From Fischerella sp. CENA71 (lineage in GTDB: Bacteria; Cyanobacteriota; Cyanobacteriia; Cyanobacteriales; Nostocaceae), in the NCBI GenBank assembly GCA_024239075.1, contig JANBVI010000064.1, positions 248,001-312,000 on the forward strand: a stretch of DNA of 64,000 nucleotides, written 5' to 3'. Below the pieces are notes generated by a model. It ran no database searches. It saw only the letters and a list, made by a program, of their open reading frames with translations, and was not told where the DNA came from. A program made the position numbers and the translations under genes. Position 1 is the stretch's first letter. Each line of letters opens with the position of its first letter. Shown piece after piece: positions 55,597 through 64,000 of the stretch.

Positions 55597-58446
55597 TTAA
55601 TTGACCTTGAACGTACCCACACTTTCTTGTAACTGTTGAGAAATCTTCACAGTCTGTTGCAGAGATTCAGATACTTGTAAGGAAGAATCGCTGGTGCGTT
55701 TGGAAATGATCGCGATTTGTTTCATCAATTCGCTGACTACTTGTGATGTTTCCACTCCAGAAGCTGTAGTGGTAGAAATTGACTGCACTAGAGCATCAAT
55801 TTGCCGTGAAACTTCCAAAATTTGACCGAGACTGCCTTTTGCTTCTTCAACAATGCGTGTACCTTCCACTACCTGAGCGGTTCCTACTTCCATTGCTTGC
55901 ACTACTTCACTGGTTTCTCGTTGGATGTTCTCAACAATTTGTTCAATTTCTTTAGTTGCGGCGGCTGATCGCGCTGCGAGTTCTCCGACTTCTTCGGCAA
56001 CAACAGCAAACCCTTGCCCTTCTTCACCTGCTCTTGCTGCTTCAATCCCAGCGTTGATCGCTAGCAAGTTGGTTTGCATGGAAATCTGGTTAATCAATGC
56101 GACAACGCGGGAAATCTGTTGTGTCGATTCTCCCAAACGTTTGACTTTTTTGGCGGTTTCGCCCACAGTTTCTCTTAGGTGGAGAATATTCTGTACTGTC
56201 ATATCCATTGCTTGACCACTTTTCGCCGCAGTCACTGAAGCATTTTGAGCAACTGTAGCAGCTTGCTGGGCGCTGTCTGCTACGGCTCGAATAGATGCTG
56301 TCATTTGATCAACTGCACTCAAGGTGTTGTCAATTTCGGCTGCTTGTGCTAGTGCTTCTTCTGCCAGTTGGTGAATTGCCCCGGAGTTTGTGTCAATCGC
56401 CTGATTTACTTGGTTAGCAGCTATTTTGACCTGGGTAACGATATCTCGTAAGCTTTCGACAATAGAGTTGAAAAAGTCAGCAACAGTACCTATTTCGCCA
56501 GCAGTCACATCAGCACGTACTGTTAAGTCGCCGCTAGCTGCACCCTCTACGTTACTGAGTAGTTCTAACAGTTGCATTTGCAGAGCTTCTTTTTGTTGCC
56601 GTTCATCTACAGTAGATTTTTCGGCGATTACTTTAGCGCTTTCTAACTCTTGTAGCAACTTGGCTTGTTCGATGGCGTAGCCGACTTGAGTTGCTAGCTG
56701 TTTAAATAAATCAATTTCTGCTTGTTGCCAAATCCGGGGGCTATCGCAGTGATGAGCTATCAATAAGGCTACTAGTTCTTCTTGATGCACAACTGGTGCG
56801 ATCAAATTTGCTTTGACTGCAAATCTTTCCAGCATCCTGGTGTAGCATTCTGCATTACTCAGATGGGGGTCTTGATAGATATTTGCGATCGCCCGCACCC
56901 TACCATCTTTGTAAGCGTTGACATGACGTTCCCGAAAACAAGGGTCATCTATTTGTACTCCTAACATTTTCGGAAAACTAGTACTAACTGCTTCGGCGAC
57001 GACATCGCCATCCCATGTTTCGGAATTAAATTTATAAATAATGACTCTGTCTGTTTTCAATACTTGCCGAACTTCTCTGACTGTTGTTTTGTAAATGTCT
57101 TCTTCTTGCAGGCTTCTGCGTAACCTTAAGGTAATATCTGCAAGTAGTTTAGAGCGCTCTGCATCTTGTTCTTGCTCTTTGATTGAAGCTTCTAGTTGTG
57201 ATGCCATTTGGTTAATGTTGGCAACCAACACTCCGAGTTCGTCTTCTCCTTGGATATACAGTCGGGTGTTGAGTTCGCCCCGGCCTAGTTTTTCTACTGT
57301 TGCTGTTGCTTGCAAAATTGGTTCTGTTGCACGTTTAGCTATCCAGGCTGCGATCGCCGCGACGATGATTGCTGTTAACCCCGTACCAATGGCGAAAGTC
57401 AATAATAATTCTTGTTGAGCGGCAAATGCTGTTGATGTATCAGTTGCTAGTATGATTTCCCATTTTAAATCTGGCAAACCTTTTATTGGTTTAAGGGGTA
57501 CGTAGCTTAACAATTGCTGGCGATTACCATGAACCGGATCTAATCCAACTACAGTTCTTTCTCTAGATTTTTGTAGTGATTTGTATACGTCTGGGTAATC
57601 TGTTTTGATGTTGCTATTTACGTGGTCTGGTTCTGACGCGATGAAAATTTTGCCAGAGCTATCAAGAAAGAGATATTCCTCCACTGTTTTTGTATAACTT
57701 CTTGCCAATTCTTCTAATGGTTTGACAGGCATACGTATTCTAGCTATGGCAATTGTGTTGCCTGTGCCATTTTCTTTAACAGGTGCAGCAATAAAAATAC
57801 TTACTTTATTTGTACTTGGTGATAGTTCTGGTTGACTGATATAAGGGCGATCGCTTTGTTTTACATTCTTAAAGAAAGTGCGATCTTTAACGTTAGAAAT
57901 AGATTGTGCCTGGGATTTGAGAATCAAATTACCGTTTAAATCATAGACGGCAATGCTTTCATAGATTGCGTTTCCATCGATGATTTTAGACTCGATGATT
58001 TTATCCAGTATTGCTTGTTTTTCTTCAGGGGGAGTGTTCGCCCTAGTTTGGGGATTAATCAGTATTGGCAGATTAGATATGAACTGAATATCTCCATAGC
58101 GCTCAACCATGAAACGGTTTATTTTGTCTCCCAAGTCTTCAGTTTGAGCTTGTTGTAATTGGGTAACTTTACGTTCGATTGATTGCTTAGAAATTTGATA
58201 AGCTAAAACCCCAATTCCCAATACTGGTAGTGTACCAATGGCGATCGCCAGTACTGTGGCTTTTGTACCCAAACTCAGCCGCTTAAAATTAGCAAATATC
58301 CGATTCAAGCGAGAATCTGTGTCTATTTGCTCGTGGTTAGTCAATGTAGGTAGTTGCACTACACTGTTTGTATTTTTTTGAGAAGTAATCGTTGATTTTC
58401 GATTTTCAACATCACTACTCTTAGTCGCGTCCGTTTTATTAAACAT
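55597..58446 (-). CDS. Methyl-accepting chemotaxis protein of the taxis operon (dCache-HAMP-GAF; PixJ position)
   Basis: A 949-residue receptor. TM1 at about 64-86; a large double-Cache-type sensor at 87-345 (contains [14 protein letters not shown] and [17 protein letters not shown]); TM2 at about 350-371; HAMP at 370-425; GAF at 440-600; a second HAMP-like part ([15 protein letters not shown] near 639-653); signalling domain with [19 protein letters not shown]. The GAF domain has DPCF (501-504) and ECY (533-535), 31 residues between the cysteines, three more than in the 31907-34303 receptor, so bilin binding is possible but less sure. It holds the place of pixJ in the operon. The Cache module points to a soluble ligand as a further input. 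Confidence 0.88.
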   Translation of the reverse strand: MFNKTDATKSSDVENRKSTITSQKNTNSVVQLPTLTNHEQIDTDSRLNRIFANFKRLSLGTKATVLAIAIGTLPVLGIGVLAYQISKQSIERKVTQLQQAQTEDLGDKINRFMVERYGDIQFISNLPILINPQTRANTPPEEKQAILDKIIESKIIDGNAIYESIAVYDLNGNLILKSQAQSISNVKDRTFFKNVKQSDRPYISQPELSPSTNKVSIFIAAPVKENGTGNTIAIARIRMPVKPLEELARSYTKTVEEYLFLDSSGKIFIASEPDHVNSNIKTDYPDVYKSLQKSRERTVVGLDPVHGNRQQLLSYVPLKPIKGLPDLKWEIILATDTSTAFAAQQELLLTFAIGTGLTAIIVAAIAAWIAKRATEPILQATATVEKLGRGELNTRLYIQGEDELGVLVANINQMASQLEASIKEQEQDAERSKLLADITLRLRRSLQEEDIYKTTVREVRQVLKTDRVIIYKFNSETWDGDVVAEAVSTSFPKMLGVQIDDPCFRERHVNAYKDGRVRAIANIYQDPHLSNAECYTRMLERFAVKANLIAPVVHQEELVALLIAHHCDSPRIWQQAEIDLFKQLATQVGYAIEQAKLLQELESAKVIAEKSTVDERQQKEALQMQLLELLSNVEGAASGDLTVRADVTAGEIGTVADFFNSIVESLRDIVTQVKIAANQVNQAIDTNSGAIHQLAEEALAQAAEIDNTLSAVDQMTASIRAVADSAQQAATVAQNASVTAAKSGQAMDMTVQNILHLRETVGETAKKVKRLGESTQQISRVVALINQISMQTNLLAINAGIEAARAGEEGQGFAVVAEEVGELAARSAAATKEIEQIVENIQRETSEVVQAMEVGTAQVVEGTRIVEEAKGSLGQILEVSRQIDALVQSISTTTASGVETSQVVSELMKQIAIISKRTSDSSLQVSESLQQTVKISQQLQESVGTFKVN

Positions 58447-58509
58447 AAAATAGTTTCCCAGAATAGGTGGAAAATAACCCTAAAAATACCGTAGTTATAG
58501 TAATACACC

Positions 58510-59007
58510 CTAGTTACCATGCAAAATAGAAGATTGGACAATCGCTTGTGCATCTAACACCAGCAATACTTCTTTCTGTTGCACAACGCATCCACGCAAA
58601 TACGGAACTAAACTAGAGGCGACTTGTCCAACAGGAGAGCGAATTTCATCTGGCATGAATTTAGTTGTACCTCTGATTTCTTGTACAACTAAGCCTAGAA
58701 ACAGTGATTCCACCCGAATCATCACGATATTGAACTGACGAAATCTATAGTCTAAGGATTCTAAATTGAACATCCTTGGCAGATCAACTACCCAAACTAT
58801 ATGACTGCGCCAATTCATCAATCCGAGTATACAGGAGGGCATGTTTGGTATGGAGGTTATAGTCTCCACAGGTGCAACAATTGCCTCTTGGGTATACTTC
58901 ATCGGCAAAACTGCATGGGCTTGTTTATTGAGTTGAAACCGGAGATAGCCATCTCTCAAGTTAGAATCAATTGATTTTGCAGCGAGTGTCATTTTTGAAT
59001 TTTTCAT
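58510..59007 (-). CDS. CheW-like coupling protein (PixI position)
   Basis: A 165-residue single CheW domain: YLRFQLNKQAHAVLPM, then ITSIPNMPSCILGLMNWRSHIVWVVDL (the conserved GLMNWRG-type turn) and the second half ending KEVLLVLDAQAIV. It should bridge the chemoreceptor and the CheA kinase. Its start lies six bases after the CheY stop and its stop is 63 bases before the receptor gene, so it is in the same transcript. A start at Met6 would also be possible. Confidence 0.9.
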   Translation of the reverse strand: MKNSKMTLAAKSIDSNLRDGYLRFQLNKQAHAVLPMKYTQEAIVAPVETITSIPNMPSCILGLMNWRSHIVWVVDLPRMFNLESLDYRFRQFNIVMIRVESLFLGLVVQEIRGTTKFMPDEIRSPVGQVASSLVPYLRGCVVQQKEVLLVLDAQAIVQSSILHGN

Positions 59008-59013
59008 GATTAT

Positions 59014-59391
59014 TCAAATCGCCACTGATTTAATTGCACGCAACAGTTGTTCGCGGGTATAAGGTTTGGTTAAATAGGCATCAGCACCTTGCCTCATTGC
59101 CCACAATCTATCTATTTCTTGATTTTTAGAACTACAAATTACAATTGGTACTTTTTGAGTTGCGGGATTTTTTTTGAGAGAACGACACAATTCAAAACCA
59201 CTCATTCCTGGCATTACAACATCCGTGACAATGACATCTGGTAGTTGTGAAATAGCTTGTTCTAATCCTTCTTTTGCACTACTTGTTTTAATTACGTTGT
59301 AACCACTTTCTCTAAGATAGTGGCTCATTAGTTCCAATTCACTGGGAGAATCTTCCACAATTAAAATAGTCCCAAGCAAAGTTAGACTCAC
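59014..59391 (-). CDS. CheY-like single-domain response regulator (PixH position)
   Basis: A 125-residue receiver with the acidic pocket Glu13-Asp14 (IVEDSPSE), phospho-acceptor Asp57 in VIVTDVVMPGMSG and Lys109 in LTKPYTREQ. No output domain, so it acts by binding a partner, probably a pilus motor or the kinase as phosphate sink. Second gene of the taxis operon, 70 bases after the PatA-type gene and six bases before cheW. Confidence 0.92.
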   Translation of the reverse strand: MSLTLLGTILIVEDSPSELELMSHYLRESGYNVIKTSSAKEGLEQAISQLPDVIVTDVVMPGMSGFELCRSLKKNPATQKVPIVICSSKNQEIDRLWAMRQGADAYLTKPYTREQLLRAIKSVAI

Positions 59392-59461
59392 TCCTGTATC
59401 TCCTAAACAAACAAAGTTTTACTAAAATAAGAGTTGTCAATTTCATTGTGATCGAACACAA

Positions 59462-60538
59462 TTAATCAAGATGTTTAAACACCATTTTTAACAGATCAGA
59501 TTGTGTAAACGGCTTAGTTAAATAGCCTGATGATCTGACCATTTTTGCCTTGGCTCGGTCTATAAATCCTGTTCTGCCAGTGACCATAATTATCGGTGTA
59601 TGTCTAAAAGCTGAATGCCTACGCAACAAGGAACATAGTTCGTAGCCGTCTAGATTTGGCATTTCCACATCTAGTAAAATTAGATCGGGTTTGCTGCGGA
59701 GAATTTGCATTAAAGCTTTGACTGGATCATTAATCATTACAACTGAAAAGGTATTTTCATCTAAAAAATTCCTGATAGAATTTAAAACTGTTGGGCTATC
59801 ATCAATACAAGCTACTGTATACAAGCTCCGATTCGCAGGTTGCAAGGGAATCTGGCTATGAAGGATATTATCTGAATTCTCAAAATTATGAGTATCTGTT
59901 GTTATTTTTTGCTCAGGTTGAGTTTGAGGTTGTACCCTCCTTTGAGATGGTGTTTTCAACAAAGTTTGAGAATTTTCCTCATTATTAACTGTTGAATACT
60001 GTTCTTGCTTATTTTTTAACTGCTTTTGACAGTGTTCTACTAATAATCGTAAATCTAATCGGCAAAACTTTGGCAGATCATCTAAAGGAGTTTCCCGGTA
60101 AAATTCATAGCTACCTTGTTTTAAGGTCAAGAATGACTCCAGTACTTCTTTTGCTAATTCGTCTATTAAAATAGCTGCTTGTGGAGGAGTAATGTAGTCT
60201 TGATTCACTAACCAGCAAATAGCCTGGTAATCTGCATGTGGCATCGATTGATTGTCATTTTTGGTGTCGAACATCAACCGCATTTGCACACGATTTGCAC
60301 CTAATAAATTCGGAATTTGTTGGCTCAAACGTCGCAATTGATTATCTAACCGCTCAAACAATTTATCTGAAGAGGAGGCATAAGTAAGTTTTCCTTCTTC
60401 TAAATAAACTGTCCAAGAGTTTTTATCTGTAAATACTCGTAAACATCCTGTGGCACGCCTACTAGTTAATTGCGCTAATAAAGACAGAGGATGTAGTTTT
60501 TGAAAAAATTTGTAGCTACTTAGAGGGCTTGTGCTCAT
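59462..60538 (-). CDS. PatA-type response regulator (PATAN-receiver; PixG position)
   Basis: A 358-residue protein with an N-terminal PATAN/DUF4388-type domain (LHPLSLLAQLTSRRATGCLRVF, residues 15-36, then YLEEGKLTYASS), a Gln/Thr-rich linker at 178-235 and a C-terminal receiver (VACIDDSPTVLNSI; phospho-acceptor Asp290 in LILLDVEMPNLDGYE; Lys in LTKPFTQSD). PatA itself controls heterocyst pattern in Anabaena, but this gene heads a taxis operon, so PixG/PilG-type motility control is the better call. Promoter presumably in the 790-base gap upstream. Confidence 0.88.
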   Translation of the reverse strand: MSTSPLSSYKFFQKLHPLSLLAQLTSRRATGCLRVFTDKNSWTVYLEEGKLTYASSSDKLFERLDNQLRRLSQQIPNLLGANRVQMRLMFDTKNDNQSMPHADYQAICWLVNQDYITPPQAAILIDELAKEVLESFLTLKQGSYEFYRETPLDDLPKFCRLDLRLLVEHCQKQLKNKQEQYSTVNNEENSQTLLKTPSQRRVQPQTQPEQKITTDTHNFENSDNILHSQIPLQPANRSLYTVACIDDSPTVLNSIRNFLDENTFSVVMINDPVKALMQILRSKPDLILLDVEMPNLDGYELCSLLRRHSAFRHTPIIMVTGRTGFIDRAKAKMVRSSGYLTKPFTQSDLLKMVFKHLD

Positions 60539-61330
60539 TGTGATTTTACTTGTTGCTCAATTATATGGGTCTAAGCTATATTTATCAGAGGATTTAAACA
60601 ATAGAATTGCATAAAAATTAATTTTTTGTAGTAAAAGATACAACTTTTTGATTCTGTGTATAGCTAGATTTCTATTGATTAGCTTTATTTATTTGGTAAT
60701 AAAATCACCGTTAAATTAGTAAGTAGGAGTTATTTTACTTACTAATACTGAGATTAACAAACATTCTCCGGCAAAAAGCAAAAAAAATATAAAGACTGGG
60801 TTAAACCAGTTACCCTTAAGTAAACATTGTGTAACTGTAGGTAGGCGCAATGCATAATGGTTGAGCTTGTAACCTCAACCTGACTCTTGTTGGTGCTACT
60901 ACATTAAGCATCATCCTTAGATAAAATTTCGATAAATTTTACACACCTCCTAAATATATATACTTATTAATGATCAACAGTCAACAATACCTTTAGTCTT
61001 CGCTCATTCCAAATTTTTATTGATTTTGACTGATATTGGGCTAGTTTACTTTATATATTAGTATTACTATTTACGACATTTAAAGTATTATTTAATACAA
61101 TTTAATATGAAAGACTTAATCTGCTCATTGACTGCGATCGCGTGATTGTTTTAGCGACACTAAAATTATTCATCAGTATTTATGATCACTAACGCGTAAT
61201 CAGAACCACTGGCGATCGCGCCTACAACAAGGGTATGACAAATCAACTACCATGCAAGGAAGGGGATGTACACCACGGGAGATGAGTTTGCTAGGAATCT
61301 CCTTGTCCCCCGTGACTTCTTCTGTTGTGC
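60539..61330. other. Intergenic region upstream of the taxis operon
   Basis: No gene seen. It contains a small stem GGTTGAG/CTCAACC at 60859-60880 and a CACGGGAGAT hairpin at 61274-61313 (right arm with a four-base bulge) that lies 17 bases after the permease stop codon and is its likely terminator. The promoter of the PatA-type gene should lie in the AT-rich part just above 60538. Confidence 0.45.
61274..61313 (-). terminator. Possible terminator hairpin after the permease gene
   Basis: CACGGG pairs with CCCGTG and GAGAT with ATCTC around a bulge; located directly downstream of the permease stop on the minus strand. No clear T-run. Confidence 0.35.
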
Positions 61331-62773
61331 CTATTTTTTCAATGCTGTTGCTTCTTCTGGCGCCTGAACAACTAATCGGTTTTTCCGAGATAAAAAGTAG
61401 AGAGTTGCTAAAACCATAACAATTACAACACCCCAAATACCAGCTTGGTAAGCAGGTACAAATAAACAGGCTATGAGAGCAAAAATAGCTAGGATTGTCC
61501 CAATCGTAGCTCCTGCAATACCTAATGGACTTTCGTATGCTCTGGGTAAATCAGGGCGACTGAATTTGAGCTTGATATAACTGAGCATGACCAGAATGTA
61601 GGATATTAATGCTGTCAGAACAGCCATATTCAAAATCAGTGCATCCACTCGATTACTACCTACATCAACAAGCATGACACATATCAATCCAACTGCTGTA
61701 CCTAGAAGTAATGCCCGGTAAGGCGTATTATTCTTGCTAGTTACAGAAATCTGGCGTGGTAAATATCCAGCACGAGAAAGCGAAAAAATTATACGTCCAT
61801 AACCGTATATTTGAGTTGGTAAGCTAGCTCCCAAGCCAAGAGTGAGTGCGATCGCAGTGATAAAATTGCTAGTAGCACCCTTCCCAAAGTAAGCTTCTAA
61901 GCCTGCTGACAACGGTACATTAGATTGACCAATTGCAAAAGCACCACCCCCTACACCTGAGTTCAGTACCAAAGTTAAAACTGAAAGAACAATCAGGGTA
62001 AGCATTGCTGATATTAACCCTCTGGGCATATTTTTAGATATGTTCGAGGTTTCTTCGCTGGCTAGTGGTAGTATTTCTATTGCTAAATAGAACCAGATTG
62101 CATAGGGTATTGCCGCAAAAACACCTTGCCAACCTTTAGGTAGCCATGTTGCAGATTGTCCGTAATCAGCAGGAACATTGAAGAGCAGTTCTAGCTTAAA
62201 AAAATTCGCTGCCAGCATACTCACATAAAATATGCCCAATACCATAATTGCTATCAGAGTAAGCCAAAAACTTACATACAAGCTCAGTTCCATACTCTGA
62301 ATGCAAATTGCCACAAAAGTAGCATAGAGAATTATCCAAATCAAGTAACTTGGTAGGGGAAACAAGTTGTTAATCAAAGGCTTGAGGTAATTACTCATGC
62401 TGTAGACGAGTGCAGCAGTAGCAAATACATACTCAATAGCGACAGAAACACCGCAAATATAACCCCAAAAAGGGCCAAAAGCATTGCGAGTGAAAGAGTA
62501 TAAACCACCTGCATGAGGTAAGGCTACTGATAATTCTGCCAAACTATAAACCATGCATAAATACATGATTGCCATCAAACAAGTCGCAATAGTTAAACCC
62601 CAAAAACCACCTGCGATTAAACCATAATTCCAACCATAAAAATCACCTGAAATGACAGCACCTACACCTAATCCCCATAACATGAAAGAACCAGCACCTG
62701 GTTTTAACTTCCTCCGCCTTAAATAATTTTCCGAAACAATTTCGTAAGAAATAATATTTGTTTTCTTGTGCAT
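61331..62773 (-). CDS. APC-family amino acid/ethanolamine permease
   Basis: A 480-residue transporter with about twelve hydrophobic helices. The first helix contains GLGVGAVISGDFYGWNYG, the APC-type broken helix, and SVALPHAGGLYSFTRNAFG marks helix 3; these segments look like the ethanolamine permease subgroup. No ethanolamine ammonia-lyase genes are nearby, so the substrate stays open (ethanolamine or an amino acid). Single gene with its own flanking spacers on both sides. Confidence 0.82.
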   Translation of the reverse strand: MHKKTNIISYEIVSENYLRRRKLKPGAGSFMLWGLGVGAVISGDFYGWNYGLIAGGFWGLTIATCLMAIMYLCMVYSLAELSVALPHAGGLYSFTRNAFGPFWGYICGVSVAIEYVFATAALVYSMSNYLKPLINNLFPLPSYLIWIILYATFVAICIQSMELSLYVSFWLTLIAIMVLGIFYVSMLAANFFKLELLFNVPADYGQSATWLPKGWQGVFAAIPYAIWFYLAIEILPLASEETSNISKNMPRGLISAMLTLIVLSVLTLVLNSGVGGGAFAIGQSNVPLSAGLEAYFGKGATSNFITAIALTLGLGASLPTQIYGYGRIIFSLSRAGYLPRQISVTSKNNTPYRALLLGTAVGLICVMLVDVGSNRVDALILNMAVLTALISYILVMLSYIKLKFSRPDLPRAYESPLGIAGATIGTILAIFALIACLFVPAYQAGIWGVVIVMVLATLYFLSRKNRLVVQAPEEATALKK

Positions 62774-63274
62774 CTAAATACCTTAACGAGCAACTAATTT
62801 TGAATTCATCTTTCAACATTTAATACGTATGGTTAGATGCAGCCTAATATTTAATTGAACATTAGCAATGTTATGAACACGCAGGTTGATATATGATACT
62901 GTTCTGCTTCGCTCAGAATCACAAATAATACTTGTTATATATTTATTTAGTCATTCTGATATTTACTAACCGCAAGCTGATATAAATATATTTGCAAATA
63001 TATGTCTTATTTTTCCACAAAGTAGCTTTTTACTCAACCTGAGTATTGAAATTAGAAAAAAAGAATTTTTAAGTAAATTTAAAATCAAGTTATTAAACAT
63101 ACAGGAACTTGATTCTGTAATATTTTTTTGAACGCTTAAATATTAGAGATTATTTATAAACTAAAATCTCGATCGCTTTCAGAATCTCACGGTTTTGTAT
63201 ATTACGACACATCAATCGACATTCATTCCATACTGTAATGTACTCATTCAGTGTGAAATGAATGTCCGATTCAG
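62774..63274. other. Intergenic region
   Basis: AT-rich, no ORF. Its right end holds the 10-bp inverted repeat at 63218-63266, probably the terminator of the DUF924 gene; its left end should carry the permease promoter. Confidence 0.45.
63218..63266 (-). terminator. Inverted repeat after the DUF924 gene
   Basis: Arms GACATTCATT (63218-63227) and AATGAATGTC (63257-63266), 29-base loop, eight bases after the DUF924 stop codon on the minus strand. No T-run, so it may only protect the mRNA end. Confidence 0.45.
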
Positions 63275-63850
63275 CTAAAACCACGCACTAGATTGCTTCA
63301 AAAACTCCTTTTCATCCGCGGTTGAGGCTCTTCCTAAAATTGCGTTTCGGTGAGGAAAACGCCCAAAACGTTCAATCACTTCCATATGACGAATTGCATA
63401 CTCAATACAAATAGCGCTATCAGGATCGTCACTTAGTTGTTGAAATAATTTTACTGCTTGACGTTGATGTTCTAAGTTTTCACTGTGTTCAAAAGGTAAA
63501 TAAATAAACCAACGCTGTACAGGTAGCAATTTTTGATCGTAGCCTTGAGCAACAGCATGATGAGCTGTTGAAAGTGCTTCCCAGTCAGTAGCAAAAGCTT
63601 CTGGAGTATCACGAAACATATTACGAGGGAACTGGTCTAGCAGCAAAATCAATGCTAGACAAGATTCCGGAAATTCCATCCAATCGTCTAAGTAACCTTC
63701 TGCTGCTTTGTGATAATCTTTAGCAAACCTAGTTCGCAATTCTTCATCAACTTCTGGTTTCTTGCTAAACCAAAAATCTTGTGGTTTACCGTAACTGGGT
63801 TGATCGGACTTACCAAACCAAAAGTCTAATATTTCTTGTGCCTGTGTCAT
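63275..63850 (-). CDS. DUF924 family protein
   Basis: A 191-residue protein with the DUF924 hallmarks: EILDFWFG near the start, a DFWFSKKPEVDEEL segment, LALILLLDQFPRNMFRDTPEAFATD in the middle and PFEHSENLEHQ, AIRHMEVIERFGRFPHRNAILGR near the end. The family is all-helical, TPR-like, of unknown function. An alternative start at 63871 adds seven residues; Met at 63850 is preferred because the conserved part begins right after it and this avoids overlap with the upstream gene. The upstream gene ends five bases before it, so the two are probably cotranscribed. Confidence 0.85.
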   Translation of the reverse strand: MTQAQEILDFWFGKSDQPSYGKPQDFWFSKKPEVDEELRTRFAKDYHKAAEGYLDDWMEFPESCLALILLLDQFPRNMFRDTPEAFATDWEALSTAHHAVAQGYDQKLLPVQRWFIYLPFEHSENLEHQRQAVKLFQQLSDDPDSAICIEYAIRHMEVIERFGRFPHRNAILGRASTADEKEFLKQSSAWF

Positions 63851-63855
63851 TGATA

Positions 63856-64000
63856 TTACTGAGAAGTACAAATAACTTGTCGCATTTTACGCATGTTTGC
63901 AGGCAATTCAAAATTCATTGCTTGTTGAATAAAAATAGACGGAACAGGGATGTTAGGAGTAGCTTTGACAGTATAGGTTAGCAAAGTGCCATTGGCATAA
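63856..64000 (-). CDS. C-terminal part of a probable SRPBCC/START-like lipid-binding protein (cut by window edge)
   Basis: The reverse strand gives an open frame from the window edge to a TAA at 63856-63858: 47 codons beginning YANGTLLTYTVKATPNIPVP and ending MRKMRQVICTSQ. The pattern of a beta strand (GTLLTYTV) followed by a long C-terminal helix with PxxF and LPxNMRKM resembles cyanobacterial SRPBCC (polyketide cyclase/coenzyme Q-binding-like) proteins. Only the tail is visible, so the family call is tentative; that it is coding is supported by composition and by the five-base spacing to the DUF924 gene. Confidence 0.55.
   Translation of the reverse strand, partial: YANGTLLTYTVKATPNIPVPSIFIQQAMNFELPANMRKMRQVICTSQ

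Noticed and set aside
1-64000. tRNA, rRNA, insertion sequences, prophage genes
   Set aside because: None seen by eye in the intergenic regions; a tRNAscan or Infernal run could confirm.

Overview
The window comes from a filamentous, heterocyst-forming cyanobacterium (order Nostocales). The evidence is frequent GCGATCGC (HIP1-type) octamers, low-GC intergenic DNA, short heptamer-type tandem repeats between genes, PATAN-domain (PatA-type) and COP23 proteins, CYP110-like P450, and above all a full heterocyst envelope polysaccharide (HEP) gene island with hepC and hepA. I cannot name the species. I saw no rRNA, tRNA, CRISPR array, transposase or prophage gene.

Layout. (1) 266-4018: a tight three-gene unit of a TerY-like vWA protein, a PP2C-type phosphatase and a Ser/Thr-kinase-like protein with a Cys/His zinc-binding patch, a membrane segment and TPR repeats, i.e. 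a TerY-P phosphorylation triad. (2) 4681-30136: the HEP island, all on the plus strand. It starts with a nucleotide-sugar module (CDP-glucose synthase RfbF, an LhgO-type flavoprotein, an SDR epimerase/dehydratase, a 3,5-epimerase RfbC, a SAF-domain oxidoreductase) and two glycosyltransferases. Then come a GT4, a Wzc-like chain-length/BY-kinase protein, the phosphoglycosyl-transferase-like HepC and the ABC exporter HepA. Seven more glycosyltransferases and a Wzy/O-antigen-ligase-like polytopic protein close it. The same kinds of gene in nearly the same order are known from the HEP island of Anabaena PCC 7120 (alr2825-alr2841). Several strong hairpins, one NtcA-type palindrome and long leaders divide the island into transcription units.

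(3) 30275-34303, minus strand: a CYP110-like cytochrome P450 and a HAMP-GAF chemoreceptor whose GAF domain carries both cysteine motifs of a DXCF cyanobacteriochrome. (4) 35701-38819: a protein made of tandem ~160-residue modules resembling the C-terminal part of AAA-like (AAA_35) proteins but without the ATPase, followed by TPRs; and a convergent COP23 protein. (5) 38949-47001: a two-partner secretion pair (TpsA exoprotein, TpsB pore) followed by an exported TPR-CHAT peptidase. (6) 47161-48717: a fused permease/substrate-binding protein of an osmoprotectant ABC importer.

(7) 48755-60538, minus strand: a taxis locus reading PatA-type regulator, CheY, CheW, chemoreceptor, CheA-receiver hybrid, the gene order of the Pix/Tax1 phototaxis locus, with another chemoreceptor downstream. 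(8) 61331-64000, minus strand: an APC-family (ethanolamine-type) permease, a DUF924 protein and the C-terminal end of what looks like a lipid-binding SRPBCC protein cut by the window edge.

Most noteworthy for follow-up: the TerY-P triad with a TPR-fused kinase; HepC lacking the catalytic Asp-Glu pair of its superfamily; an L-2-hydroxyglutarate oxidase embedded in a sugar-nucleotide module; the ATPase-less AAA_35-tail array; the predicted bilin-binding chemoreceptor and its cysteine-less paralogue; and the secreted CHAT peptidase next to a TPS system.
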